From positions 24,290,507 to 24,354,506 of the forward strand of contig CM066922.1 in assembly GCA_033964015.1 (NCBI GenBank): a stretch of 64,000 nucleotides of DNA, given 5' to 3'. The position numbers and the translations under genes were made by a program. Positions 22,260 through 34,917 of the stretch are shown here, one piece after another. The notes below the pieces were generated by a model that was given only the letters and a program-made list of their open reading frames with translations, was not told where the DNA came from and made no database searches. This DNA comes from Scolanthus callimorphus (taxonomy: Eukaryota > Cnidaria > Anthozoa > Actiniaria > Edwardsiidae). Position 1 is the first letter of the stretch. Every line of letters begins with the position of its first letter.

Positions 22260-24023
22260 CTTTAGAACAAAAACATTTCTCAGAATAGTGAACCACATAC
22301 AATCACCGCGAATTAACTTTATGTAGAGGCGGTTCTCTACTAGTTATTACCTCTTAAGTAGATTATAGCCGCTTATGAAACTCTTTTGAAGTTCAGAGGA
22401 AGACTTCTTTCTTACGAACAAGTAGCTAAATAATTTTTAGTCGACTTTCTTTTGTTGTAGCATAAGGCTAATTGAGGCAGGCAGCTGTAGAGTAAGAGTA
22501 ATTATGTTTTTCAGTTGGTAGACAGCGAACAATTATCGTAAGTAATTGAATGACAAGAGAAAAGTATCATTCAAAGAAAACAACAAGCCAAGGAAAATTG
22601 AAAGAACAAACAATGAGAGAGAAACTATAATCTTGGGAAACCTTGTAATTATCTGTGACACCAGGATAATCATCGCGTAAATTGTAGTGAATTGATCATG
22701 TAATTATAATTATAATTATAATTTTTATAAGTCTCAGCTGAAACAGGTTTTACCTTGTTGTTCATCGCAGTATCCATCCTTGTCAACTTGGTGGCACAGT
22801 CACATAAACAAAACGTAAAAACATCAGGCGAGGGATATTATTAGAAACAACAATATAAAAGTATTTGCACTGTGCTTGTGAAGACAAATTTCTGTCCAAG
22901 ATTTAGATAATCTTATTCTTCATGCTTCCTAACACGATAAGCACTAGTAACAGAAACTAGAAACAAAAACTTGTGACTTGAAATGCTAAGATACTTCGTT
23001 GCCAGAGCCCTGGAGGACTCCCCTATTTTTTGGGCGGGGATGCTTGTCAGAAACTTTCGGCGTGATTTAGGCAGGGGTCGCACTTGGCAAACTTTTCCGA
23101 TTTTGCGGTCAGAATTTGCTAGAAAAGTTAATTTCCTAATGCGACCGTCACTTTGCCAGGGAACTAAAACTTTGCCAGCTGACTTAATCACAAAGGCGCC
23201 GACTCGGGCTAGTTTCCCTTTCGTAAACCATCGTTGCCTTTTAGAACGGGCGTTGCCATTTCTCTGAGCGGTCGATGCCTTTTCAGAAAAGTCGTTGCCA
23301 TTTCTGATCCCTTGGGATAATTAGTATTATCATTCATATAGCTTCGTTCTATAGATGCTAATGAAAGATAGTGCAAATCCAATTAAAAAGCACCTCCAAT
23401 CCAGCGAATTCACTCGTAGCGCACTGGTTAGGGTTTGGGTTAGTAATCGGTTTACGGTTAGGGTTCTAAACAGGATGGAATTGATATGTGATTTTTCCTT
23501 TTACCTTTACTGAGGCAACGAAACCATACGTGTAAATTTTCTAAGTGCCGTCCAAAAGGCAACGATGGTTTCCGAAAGGGAAAATTGCGCCGACGAGCAG
23601 CCTTTGGGCGTGTCTTTTTTGGCAAAATTTTGAAGAACAAAATAATTTGCTGTCAATCAAATAAAAACTCTAGACAGAAGCAGAAATAACAAAACGGCGG
23701 CAAATTATTCCACGCTAGTGCGACCACAATCTTTGGAGCAAAACACTTTGCCTTGAATTTTGCTGGGAAATTCTGTGGCAAACTAGAAAAACTTTGCCAA
23801 GTGTGACCCCTGCCTCAGTTGATTTTGACTCCTAAACGGTACCAAAGTGTGATATTGATAATACCATTGTTGCTTTGGTTAGCCCAGGGAAATTTGCCTG
23901 GTTAGCGAGAACGAACCCCTAAGAGGTCCGTTCAAGTTTTCCAATTTTACCCCCTAAAAGGTACCAGAAGCACCAGAAGCCTGATTTGAACTCCTAAAAG
24001 GAATGACGAGCACCACTTTATAC
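22260..24023. other. Intron between CUB and LRRNT exons
   Basis: It contains the element at 23070-23814. A stretch at 22752-22800 reads CHQVDKDGYCDEQQ before GTAAAA on the minus strand but has no convincing acceptor; it could be a missed short exon. Otherwise nothing was seen. Confidence 0.45.
23070..23814. mobile_element. MITE with GGCAGGGGTC ends
   Basis: The left end reads GGCAGGGGTCGCACTTGGCA; the right end is its complement with one change (TGCCAAGTGTGACCCCTGCC). The interior of about 700 bases repeats the words CGTTGCCTTTT and TTTGCCA but has no open frame of note. Target duplication not clear. Confidence 0.65.
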
Positions 24024-24356
24024 CTGCTTTAAAATTGTAAAATGCTTGAAAGCCTCTTCGCGTTTGTTGGGATCCGGACGAAAAAACGGCAGTGAGCTCG
24101 TTTCTCTTGGTTTCAATTATCGGAGGATAATCATCATGGCAAAATCGGCCGATGAGCAAAGAGCCGCGTGCTTCTCTGAACTCAACATAATCCCTTGTGC
24201 AGTTAGCGGGTAGACTAAAATAATGGATTTCGACTTGTATGACGTGATCTACAGGCGCAATGATTTCCCAACGGCAGAACGAATTTTCTGGGTAATACCC
24301 CGGATATAGGGGTGAAGACAGCTGTCCGGAAGGTGCTGATAGTCGCTTAGAGCAAG
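24024..24356 (-). CDS. CUB-domain exon
   Basis: This phase 1-1 exon encodes one complete CUB module of about 110 residues: CSKRLSAPSGQLSSPLYPGY (conserved G-x-SP-x-YP-x-Y start), FCRWEIIAP, NCTRDYVEFREA, GRFC, and a final beta strand ending GFQAFYNF. CUB modules are extracellular binding domains. The acidic calcium-site pattern is only partly kept (the YVEFREA region lacks the usual D-x-x-D). Confidence 0.88.
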
Positions 24357-24561
24357 CTGTAAAAAAAAAGTAAAGAGATTTATCAACTACCCGAGTGCTA
24401 GGAATCAAGTTCTATCGGCTGATTAAGTTAAAGGAGGCTACAATGCTGGCAATTTGTTTACCAGAAAACCATACCATCTATTACCAGCTGCGCATTTCGG
24501 GAAGGTAATGCAATAGTAATGGCTCTTTGAAAAATGCAAACAGTTCGAAAGTTAACAATAC

Positions 24562-24667
24562 CTTCTCTAGTTCTAAGGGGAGTTTGTTGGCATTTGTGAT
24601 CTCGAAGATAAATTCCGCCCACTGCTATGTAACCTTGCTTGCTGTTGACGGCACTTCTTATGGTTAT
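24562..24667 (-). CDS. MAM C-terminal exon
   Basis: This phase 0-1 exon between ACTTCAG and GTATTG reads ITIRSAVNSKQGYIAVGGIY then LRDHKC, which matches the last strands of a MAM domain (I..E..G....IAVDDI....C). It joins the exon at 25030-25301 upstream and the CUB exon downstream in phase. Confidence 0.75.
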
Positions 24668-25029
24668 CTGAAGTGCAAGGAAAAAGAGATTCAAATATGA
24701 ATAGAAAGACATATACACGTGGTGCTCCTTTCTCATAAGTGTCTTGACTTATTTTATCGCTTCCAAAAAAGGGAAAGTACTTAAATTGATATTCTATGTA
24801 ATAGAAATATATACGACTCCATTTCTCTTCGAGAGAAATAATAATATCTATTTAATGAAGTTGAGCGCAATATCGAACAATTCAACAATGGCAGTGCCAT
24901 CACGTCAGTACATAAAATCATTGTAGTTTCAGGATTAAATGAAAAATGATTTTTGTGTCACCTATAGCCTACGATACCCAAACAAAGTTGTTTGCTGCGC
25001 ATCGTCGGTCTTGGCGGACAAAACCCTAC

Positions 25030-25301
25030 CTTAAACGCTTCAAATGAAGCAATCTGCACCTCTCCAAGATTCCAATCCATTTTATTGTTTCTAGCGTCCG
25101 TCCAAACCTTCTCTTCCGTTCGGTTCTTAATTTCCTGATTGACCTCCAATAGCAAAGCACCCGCGCCACACATCATGTACCGGAAGCGGAGGCATTGGTA
25201 AGGGAATCTTCCTTTTCCTTCGAAACTCCAAATAGTGGCGAAAGTAGTGTTATCCGTGCTATTGTGTTTCAGTGAGGAGCTATCCAAGAGCAGATGAGTT
25301 T
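25030..25301 (-). CDS. MAM core exon
   Basis: This phase 1-0 exon encodes the middle of a MAM domain. Key pieces are CLRFRYMMCGAGALLLEVNQ (strand pair after the conserved Cys) and MDWNLGEVQIASFEAFK. MAM domains mediate extracellular adhesion or dimerisation. The sequence is divergent from the MAM consensus but the hydrophobic and cysteine spacing is kept. Confidence 0.72.
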
Positions 25302-25701
25302 CTAACAAAAATGAAAGAACGACTATCAGAGCAATGCAAATTGTGTTGAAATATTCGCCTAGATGGTCAGGACAACACAGTTACTACACACCTTTATTCA
25401 ATTAACGTTGCTCCTGAAAACCTGTATCATGAAGTTATGCATTATAGTTCGAAATGATGATGATTCTTACATAAGTTCATGTTAATTTATGTCGCAAAGT
25501 AGTAAACAAAATGCCATTGACTGTTTTAGTTTATTTTGGTTTGCCAAATTCGAAGACAATAAGAGAAAAATCGTCTTCATTACGATGCTTGCTTCATGGT
25601 CTCACGTTTTACGGAGCAACTATTACCTATTTCAATTTGAAATGCTTAAATTGTTATATAGAAGGCCCAGGGCTTGTAAAATATTTTTATGACATATTTA
25701 C

Positions 25702-25944
25702 CTCTCAACCCTTTACAGGAAGGCGAGGACGTTCTGTTTGCTATAATATTGCCACTTTTTGGAATTGTCCTTTCGATGTCTTTCCATGATTTGATATTTC
25801 CTTGCACCACTCCACAGCCATCGGCTATAAATGTGAGATCCTCACTGATTAACGCCTCGTCCCAAAAATTAATGCCACTGATTCTACCGGGGTTACTTTT
25901 TGCGTTGGTTTCAATAAAACGCTTGAACTGCAAAAAGCCAGTAT
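25702..25944 (-). CDS. Laminin-G/pentraxin-like exon 3
   Basis: This phase 1-1 exon reads RISGINFWDEALISEDLTFI, then ADGCGVVQGNIKSW. It matches the last part of pentraxin/LamG_3 domains (G.ISGVNVWDRALS...C....GNV..W). It is spliced from the exon at 28060-28199. This fold commonly binds carbohydrates or matrix in other proteins. Confidence 0.8.
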
Positions 25945-28059
25945 CTGCAACATGATCAAACGCGTTACAAAGGTGGATCAATAAAACGTTAAATTATAAA
26001 TACTACTACTACTGCTTATGCTGCTATTGCTGCTCCTACTATTACTAATAGGGCGGGCCCAGGCTTTCCAATCATACAGGCCGAGAGCTCGGTGATATAT
26101 TGCACCAGTCTTCCGTATAAGAGTGACCAAGAATGATGACACTGGATGACAGCTGGACGAGTCAGTCGCCACAGTACAAGCAGACTTGCCGGTATTTTAG
26201 CGAGTTATTTCGAACAGAAAAAGCACATATTCTGAAAGAGAACTCTATCTTCAATTGCTTTGCCAATGTTTAGACTGGTATCTTATATTGCAAGCGAGAT
26301 ATAAGCGAACGAATGTGAAAACTGTTTACTGAAAAAATGTATGGCGCCGCCATGCTGGAGTCCCTCGGGAAGACTCCAACATGGCGGCCAAATTACCAAA
26401 TGTGCCGTCAGGCCACAATATCAGCTAGTATTGTCCAAACTGTGATTTAGTTGCACTTATTTAGCATGGTAGTGCGCAGTAAACACCCGTAGGGGTCCCA
26501 GGCTTTTCTCTTTTCCGGAAACTGATTCACAGGGGACTTGGTAGAGACATATGTAGAGAGAGTATAGATAAGTCCAATTTATTATATGGCAACGATAGTA
26601 CGCGCGCTCTGATTGGCTAAGCAGCGGGCAGAATGTTACCGTATTGCCCCGTGGGCAATACGCATTCCCGCCATTTTACAAAACGGGCGCGCGTGGCTCT
26701 GTCAGAGTTCATACAAGCGAAGCAAAACTCAAACAGAGAAAACATTCGTCGTGGTTGAGGAAGCTAAACCTTTCTTCTTTCCGAACTGTAAAACCTCTAT
26801 AAACTTAACTACCATCTGGATTGAGTGGAAACTGAAATGATGGGTGTAATACAAGGAAACATTTCGGGAAGTTTCAGAGAACTTCGCTCGGCAGACTAGT
26901 CGTGTTTTCGTGTTGAGATTCATTGTTGACAAACAGATTTACATGGATTTTCAAGAAATTTATATTCCATAACATAGACAATCTTCTCACTCACATGTAA
27001 CAGATATATAAGGGGCAACTAACAGCGGATACAAGCGAAGATCTTGAAAACTTTATAGTTCTCGAGAGTGAACATGAATCACGGATACAAAACTAACAAG
27101 AACCACTTCAGTGAAAATAATTTCGCCTGGCTCGTCGGTTATTTCCAGATTGAGAAGTTGTGAATTATCATTTGAAATCCTCAAAGGTTCTCTGGATGAA
27201 CATTCTTTAAACTCTTTGGTTGGAAACTTTAGTCGTCGTTGGAAAGTATTAAATGATGGAAAAATACGGTAAGAAAACTCCATGTAATGTAAGTTAAGTT
27301 ATTTCGCTCGATAAATTGCAAGCTGCCTTTCGCCATCAAATCATTCTGCTTGCTATTATTCTGCAGTTTCTTATTAGTTGTATCGTTTTCCGGCTAAAAT
27401 ACTGTTCATTTTTCTTTTTATTTCATGGCGTTTTATGTGTTCTTGAGTTGGTCGTTCAAAAATTTAAGTTATAAAACTAAAAGTCGTGCGGCTGGTTTAG
27501 TTTGACTTTCGCTTCGTCTCCTCCCTTTGTATTTTTGTTTTATTAACTTTGTTTGAAAATGCCATATAATAAACAACTTACTAACCTCGTTTGCTCGGGC
27601 AGTACGGAAAAATTCCAGACTTCGGGCTGAAATTTCTGCTTTACGAACCTCGCCCAGAGGCTCGGTCCGTAAAGCAGAAATTTCATCCCTCAGTCTGGAA
27701 TTTTTCCGTACTGCCCTCGCGCTCGGTTAGTAAGTAGTTAATACTTTATGTAAATAGCTTATTATTTAAACTAAATGTAACATAAGATATGTAATTTTAT
27801 CTTTTGAACCGATAAAGATATATTTTTTTATGATAAGCACAGTTTCATAGAGTCCATAGCTTCAAAGTAAGGATTTTGATGACGTCAAGTGAACAGCAAG
27901 AATATCTTGTCCGTTACAGCAGTGGAATTCCACCATATAGATTGGCGTTTTAGATCTGGTCATGCCAGCTTATGTTAACTACCCGGCGCAGCATACGGTT
28001 GTAAGTACAATCCAAATATTTGGTAAGATGTCTGCAAATTCCCTTGAGCTGCTACTTAC
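25945..28059. other. Intron within the laminin-G-like domain
   Basis: It holds a short perfect-looking inverted motif at 26341-26393 (GGCGCCGCCATG and its near complement) and the hairpin element 27576-27735. No exon was recognised among the remaining AT-rich sequence. Confidence 0.5.
27576..27735. mobile_element. Hairpin MITE, near-perfect palindrome
   Basis: The arms of about 75 bases begin ACTTACTAACCTCGTTTGCT and run through CAGTACGGAAAAATTCCAGA to CTGCTTTACG, with a short loop. Non-coding. The ends show CTTACTAAC and GTTAGTAAG in inverted form, so no separate target duplication can be read. Confidence 0.75.
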
Positions 28060-28199
28060 CAATATTTTTTGACAATATGACATCAGAAATGGTCTTTACT
28101 TTTAAACCATCAGCAAAAATGGAAAACGCGGCATTGCGTTGATCCCATGTGGTGCATAAAATATGCCATTTATCTGATAAGGATAACGAGGCAGTGGTA
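28060..28199 (-). CDS. Laminin-G/pentraxin-like exon 2
   Basis: This phase 2-1 exon reads SDKWHILCTTWDQRNAAFSI then FADGLKVKT, matching the DGQWHHVCVTWD...YVDG core of pentraxin/LamG_3 domains. It ends before GTAAGT. Confidence 0.82.
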
Positions 28200-28405
28200 C
28201 TAAAATAAAAACAAGAAGTTCAAGGCTATTTTATCTGACTATAGCACAGTCAATAGGAAATAAAAGCAATAGCAGGGATAGGGTATGGGTTACTGACTTT
28301 GTAACACTATAGACCAATAGGTGAAACAGAGCTCGAGAACATCACGCGACGGTGGCTTCTGATAAACAACCGCGTGACAAGTAATCAGCAGCAGCATTCC
28401 CTTTT

Positions 28406-29005
28406 CAGGGCCATTCTATTATTTAGCCGCCCCCCTTGTAAGAGGTTACTCTTTTCAGTAAACCCCTCGGAAATTCTTGCTCTACCCCTCGAAAATACCT
28501 GAAGAGCCTATTTTGGGTTGCACCCTCTCAGTAAAAATCCACTGAAGAGGCTTTTTTTTATTGCACCCCCTCGACAGAACCTACGAATCATATCAATGAA
28601 TCATTGTCGTTTTTGCCGGATGCACTTGGGAGGACTGGGTCGAGTCTCGCGCGGGCTAATATGGGCATTTTAGCGTGGTTACCAAGCCAAAATCAATGGT
28701 GGACAAAATCGAGAACTCGAGTCTCTGTGATTCCTGCAAGTTTTCATTCAAAATGTCACAATTTTCTTGCTACATTTGTCGAAAATCTTATCAAAAGAGG
28801 ATCTCCGGTCACTTCCTTATAAGGTAAATGATTACAAATATGGTTTTGGCCGTGAGGTGTTGAAAAAACGACAATTTGTGGTTAGAGATTGTTTCATATG
28901 AGCCTTTTTTCCGTTTCAACCCCTCGGAAAAGGTCATTTTGCTATATCCCCTCGGAAAAAAAGCTCCTCTATACGGGTGTGCAGATAAAATATAGAATGG
29001 CCCTG
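28406..29005. mobile_element. MITE with CAGGGCC ends (hAT-like)
   Basis: The terminal inverted repeat is CAGGGCCATTCTAT. The interior is built from repeated CCCCTCGG/AAA and TTGCACCCTCTCAGTAAAAA-like words. CAGGG ends are common in hAT transposons, but the expected 8-bp target duplication is not visible, so the family is a guess. Confidence 0.6.
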
Positions 29006-29300
29006 ACAGTGTTCAACACAAAAAAAACATTCGAAACAATTAATTCCTGTTTACTTTCCAAAACAAAGGGAAATTAAATAAATCAAGCTTTCGCATTATG
29101 AATTAATAGCTGCGAGCTAAAAACAGGCCAGGCATGAGCTAGAAAATGTAATGGTGCCGAAACCTTATTCAGGTAAAAACGTGATTTCCCATAGCCAAAT
29201 TATGGCTATCCATGGGATATCCGAACACTTCCAGTACTTCTGCCATACATTGGAAATCCATCTTTTCATAAGAATGGGTTTCTACAGAAATTCCAAGTAC

Positions 29301-29514
29301 CTCTTTTCATTGAAGGAAGCAGAGATAATGTTGTTTTTAATTTCTAGCTCCATCCACGATATTGCAGGATCCTCAGCGTAGTTGTAATGGACAACAAAAA
29401 CCCCACGAAGTATTTTCATCCAAAAGCAGAGGGTGAAACTGTTCACAGGGGGTATTGTGGTAATAAGAAATGTGGAGGAGTTGCTGGCGAAGATGATGTC
29501 CGTATTCCATGTTG
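29301..29514 (-). CDS. Laminin-G/pentraxin-like exon 1
   Basis: This phase 1-2 exon between TTTCCAG and GTACTT reads IIFASNSSTFLITTIPPVNS then FTLCFWMKI, the LTAFTVCLW-like opening of pentraxin/LamG_3 domains, followed by SWMELEIKNNIISASFNEK. Confidence 0.78.
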
Positions 29515-30148
29515 CTGGAAAAGTGAAGGGTATAATCAGTGTTGAATTTTTCTTGTTAGCAAGCATTCGTTTTCTACTTCTATGTATTTAGCTATCCGTG
29601 TGCACGCGAAGCAGGCGGCGTCTGTAGAACACCATGGAATAATTCCTCTGGAAGCTACACAATGGTGGACAACACATAAAATTTGCATCGTCGGCTAGTC
29701 GAAAAGACCTCCCCCTTTTCAATGTTGAGCTCCGGACCCCGTGACCAACTTTGAATAGGTGGGGGAGGGGATGGGGACTTTTATCCACCATTGTAGCATC
29801 TTAGGGGTGCTAAAGAATTACACTTCTCTCCTCACAAAATCGCTAAAAGAGGATGCGTCGAGGTTCATGATCGGAAAGCGTACTCCAAAATTAGCTATCA
29901 CGAATCCCACACATTCATATGCAGTACCTGAAATTATAAGTTTTCAGTAATGAGAAGCTCCTTCTTCAATGTACCCCTCGTTACTCAGTAGAAGATAGTT
30001 ATTGCCGAAAGTTATTCGTGTTCGCAAAGCGCGTCAGCAACCGAAACTTCCCTCGATTTCAAAGAACAGGCTGTTATGGAAGACAACACCTATCTCATAA
30101 TCAATGTTATAATTAAAAGGTTCAGTAACGAAAGGTAACCTTTCTTAC

Positions 30149-30268
30149 TTGTTACATTTCCTTCGAATTCTTGCATAGCTTTCCTCTGCATATGTTCTAT
30201 TGTTGTTTGGTTAGACAATGCCCAGAAGGTAGAATTGGTCGAGTTCCTATGCCAGCCATGCCATCCAT
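30149..30268 (-). CDS. Unrecognised linker exon
   Basis: This 120-base phase 1-1 exon, between TTTCCAG and the strong donor GTAAGA, reads DGWHGWHRNSTNSTFWALSN and then QTTIEHMQRKAMQEFEGNVT. It has several N-glycosylation sequons (NST, NVT). Both neighbours fit in phase. No family recognised; it may be the lead-in of the laminin-G-like domain. Confidence 0.55.
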
Positions 30269-30929
30269 CTGGAAACTTTGCTCTTTTGAATATTCAGAAC
30301 CTGTTAGTACGAGAAGTACGTACCAAGCTTAAAATACTTAAGTAACTACTTTAAATACGCTTTCGGCAATTCTTCCGCTAAATAGGTTGCTCTCTTACCA
30401 ATTGCTTGAAATATTTAAACTGACTTCAACAGTTTGTTGTAGTCTAAATTTTGTCCCAAGGGGCTGCCAAATTCACAGTCGGATTTGTTGTATCGTTGGT
30501 AATCAAAGTATCCTTTGCCCTTGGGACAAATGTTAAATATCATACTTTAAATAAAAACGAATTGAAAGTTTTGGGCCCAGAAATGCTAATAAGAAGAAAA
30601 CGCATTAAAAAATGACGTTGATTAACAGTGCGGGATTGCCAACAACTTTCCATCATCGGGATGATACGAACTCGGTCGTAATGCTATTCTATCTACAGAG
30701 TTCCTTCATTTTTATTTTTTAAGATGCACACTCAACATCTTTATTCAGGAAAAAAATTATATGACTATCAATGTCTAGATTGGTTACCCCATGACGTTTC
30801 AGGCTTGAAAAAAGGACTTTCTAAAAACCATGACTTTCAAGGCTTTGAATGACCCGTGGGAACCCTGTGTTTATGAGACCGTAGGACACATACATGAGAA
30901 AAAAAATTCGTTCAGTCACATGAGCTGAC

Positions 30930-31023
30930 CTTGGTTTTGATCCTTATTTGACGATACGCATTGTTCACGTAGCAGTTCTATGTCGCGTATTCTCAAAGAT
31001 GGTCCATTCCCAGTGATAACTAT
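30930..31023 (-). CDS. MAM C-terminal exon
   Basis: This phase 0-1 exon after ATCTAG reads IVITGNGPSLRIRDIELLRE then QCVSSNK, matching the last strands of a MAM domain (VVITG......DIAIDDI....C). The donor (GTCAGC) is weak. It completes the MAM-like module begun at 31701-31990. Confidence 0.6.
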
Positions 31024-31700
31024 CTAGATAGATTAACACATATATTAGCATTGCTACTGGCTACTGCACTAGGCGGAAGAACGCAATTACCTGATTGGTA
31101 TAGGTTGTTTGATTGGCGGAACAGGGATATCCAACATCCCAAACCCAAAGCGAGGTTTCGAAAATGCGCAGAGCGAAATAACGATTAATAATTGATTTTT
31201 CAATTTGCTAAAAAGAAATGAGATTTTTTCGTGCGGCTGGCATAGTGAAAATCAAGAAAGCACTGGAATGTCGGGATGCGTCCGGTTCCTAGCGAACGAA
31301 AAACAATAATATATTTTGCTCGTTGGTATAGCTGGGATTTAGAGGAGAGTATAGATTTACACAACAGATGCAAATGCCCAACGATGCTCAATGAGAAAAT
31401 GTTTAGGAAACTGTCTAGCAGTCTAGCATGTAAAAGCGTTTCAAAGATAACACGGTACCACGAATATGAGCCCGGTTTCACCAGGAATTGCAAATAAAAC
31501 CGTTGCATCAAGACACGCGTTTTCCTCTTAACTAAAACCAGACAACGTCACGACGGAAAGCCAGGCGACTGCACTAGGCGAAACAGGGTAATAATCTGAT
31601 TGACTCATATGGTTTGACTTAAGGAACTAGCAAAGCCAAAAACAAATCGATTATGAAAACGCGCGTCGAGATGCAACGATTTCAGTTGTAATCAAACTAC

Positions 31701-31990
31701 CTTAACATTTCTATAATCCCTCAGTTCTAGCTGAATAAAGCACCAATCTGTTGTTGTTGTGTTATTGTGATAAAGTAAGATCCGTTGGGATTGCACTTCC
31801 ATAGATATTGTTAAAGTCGTTAACCTCATAGAATACCAAATCCACGCACACTTCCAATAAAAGGATTTCCGGTTTATCACAGGTGATGAGATTTCAGCTC
31901 CGCCTTTCACAAGAAGTCTACCCCCTCCGATATGCAATCGATTAAATTGATCCCAGTCGCACTTCCCATCGGAATGGCAGTCCGGGGAAT
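31701..31990 (-). CDS. Divergent MAM-like exon
   Basis: This phase 1-0 exon begins DSPDCHSDGKCDWDQFNRLH, a MAM-type opening with a C-x-W core, and continues FYWKCAWIWYSMRLTTLTIS (conserved Cys and paired strands) to DWCFIQLELRDYRNVK. It is probably an MAM domain with weak similarity. Splice sites are TTCTCTAG and GTAGTT. Confidence 0.65.
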
Positions 31991-32382
31991 CTAGAGAATA
32001 CGAAAACGATTATAGCTTCTTATATGAAGTTTGCTTAGATTACCTATACTGTCAAAAACTAGTGAATGTGAGATTCGAAAATGGTAGAGGTTATGAAAGT
32101 GTCATGTTAAGTCAAAATGGAGGTGAATCAGCTGGCTTGACCCAGGGGAGAAGGCAAGGCTTAGTTGTTGTCTTCCAAATTGCTACCTATGTAGCCTGAA
32201 TTTCAGCCGTCTTTTCTTCCTACACTCCGAACGTTGCGGGAGAAAAAAACAACTGAACGCCGACTTCCAAAAACGTGCCCAGGAGTTGCGTGATTCTCAA
32301 GATCTTGAGAATGGATGGTGATTGGTCAATCTTTTTAATGAGCTATATTTATGCATAATTTTCAGCGACAAGAGAACTGCAC

Positions 32383-34156
32383 TTAAGGTGACTCATTCGA
32401 AATTCAAAATGCACCCAACTGTGTCTAGAGCGCAAATCTGCGTCGTCAAACTAACGGCTATAACTTTTGTGTCTTTTCCTCTATTGTTATAATTATTTTT
32501 CAAATTCTACTTTAATGATGTATAAATATGCTACTGGGAACCGATCTTCTTGAAAACATTTTTAGAAGTCACAATCTAAATTTTTGTGAGGCCCTAATTT
32601 CATATTCCGGTCGTACTAGAAAAACAATTTGCCGGTTTTTTTGGCTGAAATTTCAGGAGTCGATTCCAGTTGTAGTGATCTCGAATCAAGCGAAGTTACA
32701 GAAAATTCGTCGGAACAGAAACGCGGTAATAAAAATACCGTCAGTTATGGTCAACTGTGACCAAAATAGAACGCTGATTCTGGTTGGCTTGAATTGAATT
32801 TTAATAGTGCTCCGAAAACTCATTTTTTTGGGCTCTTCCCTCGGCACTATGTTGTATAGCAATGTATTAAACTTTATCGAGGGTCCGATTTCAAATACCA
32901 TGAACTACTAAAATGTTTGAACATTATCTACCGAGGAAAGAAATTGTGAAAGACCAATGAATTTATTACAAGAATGTCGCATTAAAATGTGTCGTTATTA
33001 GGTATTATTTCTTGCTAAGATTTATATAGACGAGAAGTTTGTGGCATTGGTAAAACTTAGTAACCCGGTTTGACCATTATATTTGCTTATTTGGCATAGA
33101 AGAAAATTACAAAGTTACGACATTCGCCCTCTGGTTTTGCACGCAGATTTGAAGCTCTCTTGTTTATGAACGATAATGAAATCTGAAGTTTTTCCAGGGG
33201 GAGCTCATTAGGCCAAATCTAATCAATAGCAGTCACGCTCCGAAATAGCAATTGTCTGTTAAGTCCCTATGGAACAAAAAAAGAGTCGACGATAAACGTT
33301 TTCTTTGTTTGATGATTAGAGTTGGCCTACTGTGTCCCCCTGGCAAAATGCGAGATTTCATTACCATTCATAAACAAGACAGCTTCAAATCTGCGTGCAT
33401 GACCAGAGGGCGACCGCCGTAACTTTAACAATTTTCTTCTATATCAAATAAGCACGCAAGATGTTCAAACTTGCTTACTAAGTATTACCAATGCCACAAG
33501 CTTCTCGTCTATATACATCTTAGCAAGAAATAATACGTAATAACAACACATTTTAACTCGACATTCTTGTAATAAATTCATTGCGCTTTCACAATTTCTT
33601 TCCTCGGTAGATAATGTTCGAACATTTTAGTATTTCATGGTATTTACAATCTGACCTTCGGTAAAGTTTAATACATTACTATACAACATAGTGCCGGTGG
33701 AAGAGCCCAAAATAATGAGTTTTCGGAGCACTATTAAAATTCAATTCAAGCCAAGCAGAATCAGCGTTCTAATCTGGCAAAAGTTGACCATAACTGACGG
33801 TATTTTTATTACCGCGTTTCTGTTCCGACGAATTTTCTGTAACTTCACTTGATTTGAGATCACTACAACTGGAATCGATTCCTGGAATTTCAGCCAAAAA
33901 AACCGGCAAATTTTTTTTCTAGTACGACCGGAATATGAAATTAGGGCCTCACAAAAATTTAGATTGTGACTTCCAAAAATGTTTTCAAGAAGATCGGTTC
34001 CCAGTAGCATATTTATACATCAGTAAAGTAGGATTTGAAAAAATAATTATAACAATAGAGGAAAAGACACAAAAGTTATAGCCGTTAGTTTGACGACGCA
34101 GATTTGCGCTCTAGACACAGTTGGGTGCATTTTGAATTTCGAATGAGTCACCTTAA
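32383..34156. mobile_element. Foldback element with about 840-bp arms, TTAA-bounded
   Basis: The sequence from TTAAGGTGACTCATTCGAAA inward (32383 to about 33228) is repeated in inverted form from about 33315 to 34156, with a spacer of about 85 bases. The mirrored frames at 32528-32797 and 33741-34010 are the two arms read on opposite strands, with several substitutions. Both ends are TTAA, the target of piggyBac-type and some other transposases; because TTAA is palindromic, one cannot tell duplication from terminal bases. No transposase is present. Confidence 0.8.
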
Positions 34157-34445
34157 AGACAGAGACATGGCAACCCACAGAACGGCTAAAATCTATCTCT
34201 TTTCTTCATTCGAGGTGAACATTCGAGGTGAACAGTTTTCTTTCAACGTCAAATTCTGTCAAAGTCGGTCAAAACAAATTTTTAAATTTTTACTGAGAAC
34301 CTTCGTGGCGCGTCCTCGGAAAAACAATCATACACGCCCTTAGTTTAACCAAGATATGCCAACTTATATACGTGAAATATTCCCCTTCCCCTGTAAATGG
34401 GGCGCTTTGTTCCGACAACGTATACTGAAATAGCTATACACATAC

Positions 34446-34545
34446 CCTCTTTCAATATTTGTGAGCAGGGCCCGCTTAAAAGGGAAACATCGTCAACGGC
34501 TATGTCTCCTTCTCTTCTTCCAGTGGTTACTCCCTCTATAACAAT
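34446..34545 (-). CDS. MAM C-terminal exon, left of the Polinton insertion
   Basis: This phase 0-1 exon reads IVIEGVTTGRREGDIAVDDV then SLLSGPC, a textbook MAM ending (V.IEG..G....GDIAIDDISL..GPC). It pairs in phase with 40536-40789; the Polinton-like element lies in the intron between them. Confidence 0.88.
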
Positions 34546-34917
34546 CTGAAACCACAAAAACACAGGTGTTATATATTCACTACGCAAAAGTCCAATATGG
34601 TTCACCGCCTCGAGATATCAGTTAGAAGTTTTTAATGAGCAAAGGGTTGAGTAGCCTGCAAAAGCCTTGGTCAGAATGTTTGTCTAATAATGATCTATCA
34701 AGAGATCCGAAAACTGATATGTCCCATACTGATAAACACAAAAGTCACCAGTATGTGACATTACAAGAATTCGTATATATGGCATCAGTAGTAATGCATG
34801 TGGTTTAGATTACGGTTTGTCAACGACGTTTCCAAAAATTTTGGCAACGAGATTCATTTTGGCAACGGTAACGCTTGATTGACGTGACACGTGATTCAAA
34901 CAACCGTTATTTTAATT

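Noticed and set aside
22752..22800. Possible exon reading CHQVDKDGYCDEQQ before GTAAAA
   Set aside because: No acceptor is visible at a suitable place, and the CUB and LRRNT exons already join in phase without it.
32528..34010. Two mirrored 89-codon frames
   Set aside because: They are the same arm sequence of the foldback element on opposite strands; no domain, no splice context, and neither is longer than chance in such a repeat.
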